From Oscillospiraceae bacterium (GTDB taxonomy: Bacteria; Bacillota; Clostridia; Oscillospirales; Ruminococcaceae): 7,788 bases of DNA. Shown here one piece after another: positions 1-5,573 of the stretch. The DNA lies in NCBI GenBank assembly GCA_902363145.1, contig CABIZB010000015.1, positions 1 through 7,788 on the forward strand. The letters are read 5' to 3'. Each line of letters starts with the position of its first letter. The first letter of the stretch is position 1. The notes beneath the pieces are model-generated. The model made no database searches, was not told the DNA's origin, and saw only the letters and a program-made list of their open reading frames with translations. The position numbers and the translations under genes are program-made.

Positions 1-18
1 AAGAAAGGAGCGCAAGTT

Positions 19-1905
19 ATGAGAAAAAATGAGAAAATCACAGCTCTGTACGAACGACTGAGCCGTGATGACTTTGGCAAAGATGATGACCAACAGCGTG
101 AGAGCAATTCCATATCCAATCAAAAGGCAATGTTGGAGGAGTTCGCCGCACGGCAGGGCTTTACAAACATTGTCCATTTCACGGACGATGGCATTAGTGG
201 TACTTGCTTTGACCGTCCCGGATTTTTAGCAATGATGAAAGAAGTGGAAGCCGGGAATGTGGAGTATTTGTGCATCAAGGACATGAGCCGCATGGGTCGT
301 GACTATCTGAAAGTCGGTCAGATTATGGAAATCCTGCGTCAGCGTGGCGTTCGCCTTATCGCCATCAATGACGGCGTGGACAGTGCCAGAGGGGACGATG
401 ATTTTACCCCTTTCCGCAACATTATGAACGAATACTACGCCAGAGACACCAGCCGTAAAATCCGTTCCACTTTCCAGTCCAAAGGCAAGTCCGGCAAGCA
501 CCTCACAGGCACGGTCATTTACGGCTATCTTTGGAACGAAGCCAGAGACCAATGGTTGGTTGACCCCGAAGCCGCCGAGGTGGTCAAGCGCATCTTTGCC
601 ATGACGATTGACGGCTACGGTCCGTATCAGATCGCCAGCAAGCTGAAAGAAGAAAAAGTCCTCATTCCGTCCGCTTACCTTGCCCGGCACGGCGAGGGCG
701 TGAACAAAAATAAGACCTTCAAAGATGTGTACGGCTGGGGTTCTTCCACCATCTGCAACATTCTTGAAAAGCGTGAATATCTGGGACACACCATCAACTT
801 CAAGACCCGAAAGCACTTCAAGGACAAGAAAAGCCATTATGTCCCGGAGGACGAATGGACAATTTTCGAGAATACCCATGAGCCTATCATTGACCAGCAG
901 ACCTTTGACCTTGTGCAGAAAATCCGTGGGAATGTCAGACGCTACCCGGACGGCTGGGGCGAAGCAGCTCCCCTCACGGGCTTGCTCTATTGCGCCGATT
1001 GCGGTGGCAAGATGTATGTCCACCGCACCAACAACGGCAAGCGTATTTCTCAATATACCTGTTCCCAATACAGCAAAGTCCCAGTTGGAAAGCTCTGCAC
1101 GACACAGCACCGTATCAATGAAGATGTGGTACTGTCCCTTGTCTCTGAAATGCTGAAAGCCATTGCCGAGTATGCGAAGCATGACCGAGCCGAGTTTGTC
1201 CGTGTGGTGCAGGAAGCGCAGTCCAGCCAGCAGACGGCAGAGGTCAAGAAACAGCGGACACGCCTTGCCACTGCAAAGCAGAGAGTCTCCGAGCTGGAAG
1301 TCCTGCTCTGTAAAATCTATGAGGACAACATTTTAGGAAAGCTGTCCGACAGCAGATACGCCACTCTGGACGCTCAATACGAAAAGGAACAGTCCGAACT
1401 TACCGCTGAAATCTCTGTTCTGGAAAAGGCTGTCAAGAGCTATGAGAAGCACGAAAAGGACGCTGACCGTTTTATCGCTCTGATTGACAAGTATGAGAAC
1501 TTCGACAAGCTGACCATTGCCATGCTCAACGAGTTTATCGAGAAAATCCTTGTGCATGAGCGTGACCGTAAAGGCAGTATACAGACCACACAGGAGGTCG
1601 AGATTTACTTCAATTTTGTTGGGCGATTCGTTCCCCCGGCGTTTGGAGAAGCGGAGCTTACCCCGGAGGAATTAGAGGAAATCCGCAAGCGTGAGGAACG
1701 CAAGGACAGGCTTCATCAGAACTACTTGAAGCGGAAAGCCAGCGGAGCGCAGAAGCGATACGAGGACAAAATCAAGAAGCGGAAAAAGGCAGAAATTGAA
1801 GCTAAGAAAGCCGCCATTCGTGCGGAGGACATTGCAAAGGGCGTGTTCGTCCCTGTCAGCAGTTTACCGCAGAGAGAGCCGATGAAAGGAGTACAAACAG
1901 CATGA
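19..1905 (+). CDS. tnpX: Large serine recombinase (TnpX-like transposase/integrase, DUF4368 type)
   Basis: This is a large serine recombinase expected to excise and insert the element by cutting DNA through a phosphoserine link. The N-terminal resolvase domain (about residues 6-155) has the YERLSRDD motif with Ser15 as the likely nucleophile, DGISGTCFDRPGF (57-69), and SRMGRDY (90-96), which supplies catalytic arginines. A recombinase domain follows (about 165-305). A zinc ribbon uses Cys325, Cys328, Cys348 and Cys360. A coiled coil spans about 400-480, a DUF4368-like segment about 480-540, and the tail after 545 is rich in Lys/Glu. The length (628 residues) is normal for the large-serine group and no frame break is seen. 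AAAGGAG at 4-10 fixes the start. Its own promoter is not in the window. It is translationally coupled to tnpV through a 4-base overlap. The family call is very sure; the symbol follows the Tn4451-like order. Confidence 0.95.
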   Translation: MRKNEKITALYERLSRDDFGKDDDQQRESNSISNQKAMLEEFAARQGFTNIVHFTDDGISGTCFDRPGFLAMMKEVEAGNVEYLCIKDMSRMGRDYLKVGQIMEILRQRGVRLIAINDGVDSARGDDDFTPFRNIMNEYYARDTSRKIRSTFQSKGKSGKHLTGTVIYGYLWNEARDQWLVDPEAAEVVKRIFAMTIDGYGPYQIASKLKEEKVLIPSAYLARHGEGVNKNKTFKDVYGWGSSTICNILEKREYLGHTINFKTRKHFKDKKSHYVPEDEWTIFENTHEPIIDQQTFDLVQKIRGNVRRYPDGWGEAAPLTGLLYCADCGGKMYVHRTNNGKRISQYTCSQYSKVPVGKLCTTQHRINEDVVLSLVSEMLKAIAEYAKHDRAEFVRVVQEAQSSQQTAEVKKQRTRLATAKQRVSELEVLLCKIYEDNILGKLSDSRYATLDAQYEKEQSELTAEISVLEKAVKSYEKHEKDADRFIALIDKYENFDKLTIAMLNEFIEKILVHERDRKGSIQTTQEVEIYFNFVGRFVPPAFGEAELTPEELEEIRKREERKDRLHQNYLKRKASGAQKRYEDKIKKRKKAEIEAKKAAIRAEDIAKGVFVPVSSLPQREPMKGVQTA

Positions 1906-2246
1906 ATATCACTTACACACAGAACGGAGATTATCTTATCCCGAACATCGTTATCCGCAAGACCAAGCCCCTCGGACACTACGGCAGACTTCGCAAGGCG
2001 TATCTGAAAATGCACCGTCCGATACTGTTCAATGAGCTGGTACTATCCGACAAGCTCTTTGAGCATTGCGCCGAGATTGACGAAGCGGCACGAAACCGCA
2101 TGGAGCTGATCGTGCGGTCACTGGCAGAGCAAAACGGCGTGACCGAGCAACTGAAAGCTGAAAACCAAATGGAATGGGTGCGGCAGATGAACGCTTGCAA
2201 GGCGCAGGCAGAGGAAGTTGTGAAAGCAGAGTTGATTTATAATTGA
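1902..2246 (+). CDS. tnpV: TnpV family transposon protein
   Basis: This is a 114-residue protein recognised as TnpV from MNITYTQNGDYLIPN at the start, the KPLGHYGRLRKAYLKMHRP block (22-40), and the C-terminal QMEWVRQMNACKAQAEEVV region ending in ELIYN. TnpV of Tn4451 has been compared with excisionase (Xis) proteins, so a directionality or accessory role beside the recombinase is plausible but not proven by the sequence. It is mostly helical and acidic/basic, with no membrane segment. AAAGGAG at 1885-1891 serves as ribosome binding site, and the ATGA overlap with the recombinase stop suggests coupled translation and matched amounts. The family call is firm; the function is inferred from family and context. 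Confidence 0.9.
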   Translation: MNITYTQNGDYLIPNIVIRKTKPLGHYGRLRKAYLKMHRPILFNELVLSDKLFEHCAEIDEAARNRMELIVRSLAEQNGVTEQLKAENQMEWVRQMNACKAQAEEVVKAELIYN

Positions 2247-2325
2247 GCGAGGAAGTCCGGGCAGAAAACTGTTCAGACTTTTCTCATATAGTCCAAAGTT
2301 GCGGTAGAATTGTTCACAAGTTTTA

Positions 2326-2334
2326 TGGTATAAT
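2326..2334 (+). promoter_or_regulatory. Extended -10 promoter for the NTF2-like cargo gene
   Basis: The sequence TGGTATAAT is a perfect extended -10 (TGN plus TATAAT at 2329-2334) in an AT-rich stretch 46 bases before the cargo start codon. No good -35 lies at the usual distance; TTGTTC at 2310-2315 is only 13 bases upstream, which is too close. Extended -10 promoters can work without a -35. The cargo gene therefore probably has its own transcript starting near 2341, separate from tnpX-tnpV. Confidence 0.6.
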
Positions 2335-2380
2335 TTGAATACGAAATTGAGCAACAAATCGGAAGTTGTGGAGGTGCTTT

Positions 2381-2800
2381 ATGAACGAGAGAGAAAAAAT
2401 TATCCGATTATGGTTTGATATGTGGATTAAGAAAGCAGATTTAGGAATTGACAATATTTTTACAGATGATGTTGTATATACTGAGAGTTGGAGTCCTAAA
2501 TATGAAAACCGCAAAACGGTAAAGCACTGGTTTGACGAATGGAATACACGTGGAAGTGTTCTTGTCTGGGAGATTAAGCAATTTTTTCATCAAGGCAATC
2601 AAACAATCGTGGAGTGGTATTTTAAAAACAAAATGAATAATGGAAATGTTGAAGAATTTGACGGAATATCTTTAATTGTATGGACACAGGATAACAAAAT
2701 AAAATCATTAAAAGAGTTTGGTTGCAATCTTCATAATTACAATCCATATCGAGATAGCGATATTCCCGTATTTCGAGAAGAAAAAGCAAATTGGTTTTGA
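2381..2800 (+). CDS. NTF2/SnoaL-like fold small protein (cargo)
   Basis: This is a 139-residue soluble protein that looks like the nuclear transport factor 2/SnoaL-like superfamily: an N-terminal helix (MNEREKIIRLWFDMWI), then an alternating strand pattern with FTDDVVYTESW (27-37), KQFFHQGNQTIVEWYFKNKM (66-85), EFDGISLIVWTQDNKIKSLKEFG (92-114). These folds form a small cone that binds or converts small hydrophobic ligands, but the true substrate cannot be read here. ATG at 2381 is chosen because GGAGGTG (2370-2376) sits just before it; an upstream in-frame TTG at 2366 lies before that site and is unlikely. The gene is AT-rich (17 G/C of 60 at 2401-2460), unlike the backbone, which suggests recent acquisition. 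It occupies the position where I recall Tn4451 carrying catP. Confidence 0.75.
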   Translation: MNEREKIIRLWFDMWIKKADLGIDNIFTDDVVYTESWSPKYENRKTVKHWFDEWNTRGSVLVWEIKQFFHQGNQTIVEWYFKNKMNNGNVEEFDGISLIVWTQDNKIKSLKEFGCNLHNYNPYRDSDIPVFREEKANWF

Positions 2801-2837
2801 GAGGACTATAAATTTCAGTTTGTCGCACTGATAAAAT

Positions 2838-2889
2838 CCCTTTAGGAACTAAAGGGCGCACTTCTATACTCTCTGTCGAGAGTAGTGCG
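2838..2889 (-). other. oriT: Origin of transfer (oriT), IncQ/MOBQ type, predicted
   Basis: Read on the minus strand, this segment has a 7-bp inverted repeat TACTCTC-GACA-GAGAGTA (2884 to 2867), then TAG, then AAGTGCGCCCT (2863 to 2853). AAGTGCG^CCCT is the nick core of RSF1010-type oriTs, where an inverted repeat also precedes the core by a few bases. The predicted nick lies between 2857 and 2856 on the minus strand. An outer pair CGCAC (2885-2889 complement) with GTGCG (2861-2857 complement) would extend the stem exactly to the nick, with TAGAA bulged out. On the other side, CCCTTTAG-GAA-CTAAAGGG (2838-2856) is a perfect 8-bp hairpin that begins at the nick. The MobA/MobL relaxase downstream belongs to the class that acts on such sites. 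The match is seen directly; function is inferred. Confidence 0.8.
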
Positions 2890-2891
2890 TC

Positions 2892-2915
2892 CTGCGGAGC
2901 TTCATTCTCCGTCAG
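2892..2915. repeat. Inverted repeat next to oriT
   Basis: CGGAG (2895-2899) and CTCCG (2907-2911) form a 5-bp stem around a 7-base loop, extended by CTG (2892-2894) with CAG (2913-2915) and one bulged base. It directly follows the oriT stem on the + strand. It could be a binding site for a relaxosome protein or a structured leader. No T-run follows, so it is not a typical terminator. Confidence 0.45.
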
Positions 2916-2983
2916 CAGAAGAAAACTGCATGACCGAGAATGTTGCGTCACTTCGTTCCGTCAAGGTGGCTACACCCCCTTGC

Positions 2984-2997
2984 GCCGCTAAAGCGGC
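2984..2997. repeat. GC-rich short hairpin
   Basis: GCCGCT and AGCGGC are exact reverse complements separated by AA, giving a practical stem of 5 bp with a TAAA loop. The 94 bases from 2916 to 3009 otherwise show no gene with a ribosome binding site. The role is unknown; it lies in the structured zone between oriT and the next gene. Confidence 0.4.
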
Positions 2998-3009
2998 TAT
3001 CCCCTGTGG

Positions 3010-3057
3010 ACTTGCCGTCCGCAAACGGTTTTGACAAACCGTTCGCCGCCAGCAAGT
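3010..3057. repeat. Two-tier inverted repeat upstream of membrane-protein gene
   Basis: An inner perfect 8-bp stem AACGGTTT-TGAC-AAACCGTT (3024-3043) lies inside an outer 6-bp stem ACTTGC (3010-3015) with GCAAGT (3052-3057). The two are separated by symmetric 8-base arms that pair only partly. No T-run follows, so it is not a classical terminator. TTGACA (3031-3036) lies across the loop, but no good -10 is found at the right distance. It may be an mRNA leader structure or a protein-binding site of the transfer region. Confidence 0.6.
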
Positions 3058-3099
3058 TTGAAAATCAAGAATCTTAATTTGATAAAGGAGTGTGATTCT

Positions 3100-3624
3100 A
3101 TGAAAAAGAAATTACCCATAATCCTCTTGGGTGTTATTTTGGCTTGTGTGTTGGTTTTCGGTTTCCTTTATGCAAACAATGACATTGGTAAAACCGCAAA
3201 CAGTTTAGAAGCAGACATTCGCCAATCTCAAAAAATTTTGGATGATTGGATTGTTGATGGAAGCATTTCCGACACAATGGCTGCATTTATTTCTTACCCA
3301 CAGGACAAGACAGACCACACTTTTTCTGTCTATGTAAATCGCCCTGGCTTGTCTTTTGGATATTTCTTCCGTGGTGGTGGAGATATAGTTGAGGTTGATG
3401 ATTACATTGCAGAGTTTGTTGTTGAGGGAAATAACGAAAGGGCATTTATCTCAATGAATACCCAAAATATTGTTCGACTTGAAGTAGATGATGGCAACGG
3501 CATTCAGGTGATTGATATTGATAGTGGCAAGCCTTTCGCCATTGTCCTGCCCCTCAATGTAGGAAACATCTGTTTCTATGATACGAATGGAAATGTTGTG
3601 GAATATCTTCGCCAACAACTTTGA
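3100..3624 (+). CDS. Unrecognised single-pass membrane or secreted protein (cargo)
   Basis: This 174-residue protein is not one I recognise. It starts MKKK, followed by a hydrophobic segment at about 5-25 (LPIILLGVILACVLVFGFLYA), so it is an anchored or exported protein with the rest outside the cell. The exposed part is acidic, with a helix-like stretch (30-52) and then a strand-rich region containing RPGLSFGYFFRGGGDIVEVDDYIAEFVV (81-108) and repeated hydrophobic/Asp alternation to the end (LEVDDGNGIQVIDIDSGKPF). A Cys at 16 follows ILA, but the hydrophobic run continues past it, so a lipoprotein is less likely than a membrane anchor. ATG at 3100 is preceded by AAAGGAG (3084-3090); an in-frame upstream extension has no such site and crosses the hairpin. 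The gene is AT-rich, like the NTF2-like gene, and lies between oriT and the mob operon. Confidence 0.7.
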   Translation: MKKKLPIILLGVILACVLVFGFLYANNDIGKTANSLEADIRQSQKILDDWIVDGSISDTMAAFISYPQDKTDHTFSVYVNRPGLSFGYFFRGGGDIVEVDDYIAEFVVEGNNERAFISMNTQNIVRLEVDDGNGIQVIDIDSGKPFAIVLPLNVGNICFYDTNGNVVEYLRQQL

Positions 3625-3673
3625 CCAACTTCAATTTACCGAACTGAACACAACAACTGAATACCGAAAAACT

Positions 3674-3719
3674 GACCGTTGACTGGTCGCACTATGCGAA
3701 AAGTTGACGGTCTTTTTTT
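3674..3719 (+). terminator. Rho-independent terminator or attenuator before mob operon
   Basis: GACCGTTGACT pairs with AGTTGACGGTC (stem of 11 with two G-U pairs), a GG/AA mismatch follows, then T-A plus CGCA-CTA-TGCG closes the top. Seven T residues follow at 3713-3719. This is a textbook intrinsic terminator for the preceding gene. It ends only 17 bases before the AGGAGG (3737-3742) of the next gene, leaving no room for a promoter, so mob-operon transcripts probably pass through it. GACC (3674-3677) can alternatively pair with GGTC (3685-3688). Confidence 0.8.
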
Positions 3720-3751
3720 ATCCCAAAAATCAAAAAAGGAGGTCAATCACA

Positions 3752-4111
3752 ATGACAAAACCGAAAACCCTTGAACAGCTCCGAGCCGAAAAGGAACGAG
3801 CCGAGACGCAGCTTGCACAGGAGAAGCACAAGCTCAACCGTCTTGAGAACAGAAAGAAATATCTGGAGAAAGGCGAAAGGCAGAAACGCACCCATCGTCT
3901 TTGCAATCTGGGCGGCACGATTGAGAGCCTTGCCCCGGAGGTCAAAGATCTCACACGCACCGAAATGACAGAGCTGATGGAGTACATCTTTTCTCTGTCC
4001 GAAGTCCAGCGAGCCGTCCGTCACATGGCGATTACTCACACCAACCAAGCGAACAGAGAAAAGGAGTTGAAAGCCGATGGCACTATTTCATCTGAGCGTC
4101 ACGCAGACTAA
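3752..4111 (+). CDS. DUF3847 family protein, probable relaxosome accessory
   Basis: This is a 119-residue basic protein of the DUF3847 type, which is commonly encoded just before MobA/MobL relaxases. Residues 5-45 form a long charged helix or coiled coil (LEQLRAEKERAETQLAQEKHKLNRLENRKKYLEK). Residues 46-62 (RTHRLCNLGGTIESLAP) resemble the RTRRLIELG-like signature of small TraD/MobC-type relaxosome proteins. It probably helps the relaxase bind or open oriT; this is inference from position and resemblance. ATG at 3752 is fixed by AGGAGG (3737-3742). An in-frame upstream extension would run through the terminator and is rejected. The last 35 bases overlap the relaxase gene in another frame, which points to coupled translation. 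Confidence 0.85.
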   Translation: MTKPKTLEQLRAEKERAETQLAQEKHKLNRLENRKKYLEKGERQKRTHRLCNLGGTIESLAPEVKDLTRTEMTELMEYIFSLSEVQRAVRHMAITHTNQANREKELKADGTISSERHAD

Positions 4112-5573
4112 GCGAAGCGCAGGACAGTCCGCTATTGCTTCTGCCGCCTACCGTGCCGGGGAGCGATTGTATAGCGAGTATTACGGCGAATACAGCGACT
4201 ACACCCGCAAGGGCGGCGTGATCTGCTCTGACATTCTCTTGCCGTCCCATGCACCGCCAGAATACGCAGACCGCCAGACCCTATGGAACGCCGTGGAAAA
4301 AGCCGAGCGTGGAAAGAACGCCCAGCTTGCATACAGCTTTGACATTGCCTTGCAGAATGAATTTTCCCTTGAGGAAAACATCGCTCTTGCAAGGCGATTT
4401 TTATTGGAGAACTTTGTGAGCCGTGGCATGGTGGTTGACTTCGCCGTACACCAGCCAGACCGGGAGGACGGCGGCATACCAAACCCACACTTCCATGTGC
4501 TTTGTCCCATCCGCCCCATCGAGCAGGACGGTAAATGGGGGCTAAAGCAACGACGAGTGTACGAGCTGGACGAGGACGGAAATCGTATCAGAGACCAGAA
4601 CGGCGAGTATGTTTTCAATGCCGTTCCCACTACCGACTGGGGCAGTCCCGAAACGCTGGAACATTGGCGGCAGACATGGGCGGAGCTATGCAATGCCAAG
4701 TTTGCGGAAAAAGGGCTTGATGTTCGTATCGACCACCGCAGCTATGAACGGCAAGGCGTGGATTTACTTCCCACTATCCATGAAGGCGCAACCGTCCGGG
4801 CAATGGAGAAGAAAGGTATCCGCACCGAGAAAGGCGAGTTCAACCGCTGGATCAAAGCCACCAACGCCGTGATCCGGGACATCAAGAAGAAAATCACTTC
4901 GCTTATGGGCTGGATAGCGGATATGAAAGCCGAGCTTGCCAAGCCACAGGCACCCGACCTTGTTTCTCTGCTGAACGCCTATTACACCCAGCGCAAAGCC
5001 GGGGCGTATTCCCAGAAAGGCAAAATCAGCAACCTAAAGGAGATGAACGATACTTTCAATTATCTCCGGGCAAACGGCATTTACTCCCTTGAGGATTTGG
5101 AACGCCGTGTCAGCGAACACAGTGCTGCCACAGAGAGTTTGAAGAAAACGCTGGACGAACAGACCGCCCGAATGAAAGCAATTAAGCAGCTCTATGACAG
5201 CTCCGCTGCTTTCCAGAGCTTGAAGCCTGTCTATGACGGCTTGCAGAAAATCAAGTTTGAGAAGCCCAGAGCCAAGTACAAGGCAGAGCATGAAGCGGAA
5301 CTGAAACAGTTCTACGCCGCCAGACGCAAGCTGACCGGAGAGTTCCCGGACGGCAAGGTGGATATGAAAAAGCTGACCGAAGAGTATGACGAGCTGGAAC
5401 AGGCGCACAACACCACCTATGGCGAGTTTAAGACTGTCAGAGACGATTTACACCGTCTTTGGAAGGTCAAGTCATGTGTAGATACTGCCGCCCGATTTAA
5501 CGAGCGTACAGAGGAACAAATGCACCAAAATCGACCCCAAACACGACACAAAAAGGAGGAACTATCCCGATGA
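4077..5573 (+). CDS. mobL: MobA/MobL family relaxase (MOBQ)
   Basis: This relaxase nicks one strand at oriT, stays joined to the 5' end, and pilots the strand into the recipient. The N-terminal relaxase domain (about 1-230) has the family motifs: ASAAYRAGE with candidate catalytic Tyr25, and the three-histidine metal site in HQPDREDGGIPNPHFHV (His125, His138, His140). Residues 290-460 are helical and charged, with coiled-coil character. There is no helicase or primase domain in this 498-residue protein, so unwinding must come from another protein, possibly the next gene. AGGAG at 4062-4066 lies inside the upstream gene. The stop overlaps the next start as ATGA. No secretion-channel genes are in the window, so the element is mobilizable rather than self-transmissible as seen. 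The class fits the AAGTGCG^CCCT oriT found at 2838-2889. Confidence 0.93.
   Translation: MALFHLSVTQTKRSAGQSAIASAAYRAGERLYSEYYGEYSDYTRKGGVICSDILLPSHAPPEYADRQTLWNAVEKAERGKNAQLAYSFDIALQNEFSLEENIALARRFLLENFVSRGMVVDFAVHQPDREDGGIPNPHFHVLCPIRPIEQDGKWGLKQRRVYELDEDGNRIRDQNGEYVFNAVPTTDWGSPETLEHWRQTWAELCNAKFAEKGLDVRIDHRSYERQGVDLLPTIHEGATVRAMEKKGIRTEKGEFNRWIKATNAVIRDIKKKITSLMGWIADMKAELAKPQAPDLVSLLNAYYTQRKAGAYSQKGKISNLKEMNDTFNYLRANGIYSLEDLERRVSEHSAATESLKKTLDEQTARMKAIKQLYDSSAAFQSLKPVYDGLQKIKFEKPRAKYKAEHEAELKQFYAARRKLTGEFPDGKVDMKKLTEEYDELEQAHNTTYGEFKTVRDDLHRLWKVKSCVDTAARFNERTEEQMHQNRPQTRHKKEELSR

Noticed and set aside
226..1182. 318-residue reading frame on the minus strand within the recombinase gene
   Set aside because: It mirrors a well-conserved serine recombinase, has no ribosome binding site and resembles no family. 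It is a shadow frame.
2247..2330. Terminator after tnpV
   Set aside because: Only weak AT pairing (AGAAAA with TTTTCT) is visible and there is no GC stem with a T-run.
2930..3034. 34-codon ORF starting MTENVASLRSV on the + strand between oriT and the membrane-protein gene
   Set aside because: There is no ribosome binding site, and it lies across the structured repeats and ends inside a hairpin. It is more likely non-coding.
3031..3036. Perfect -35 TTGACA upstream of the 174-residue gene
   Set aside because: No acceptable -10 lies 16-18 bases downstream (AAGTTT or nearby), and the box is part of a hairpin loop.
3100..3174. Lipoprotein signal (ILAC) in the unrecognised membrane protein
   Set aside because: The hydrophobic run continues beyond the Cys for about nine residues, which fits a membrane anchor better than a cleaved lipobox.
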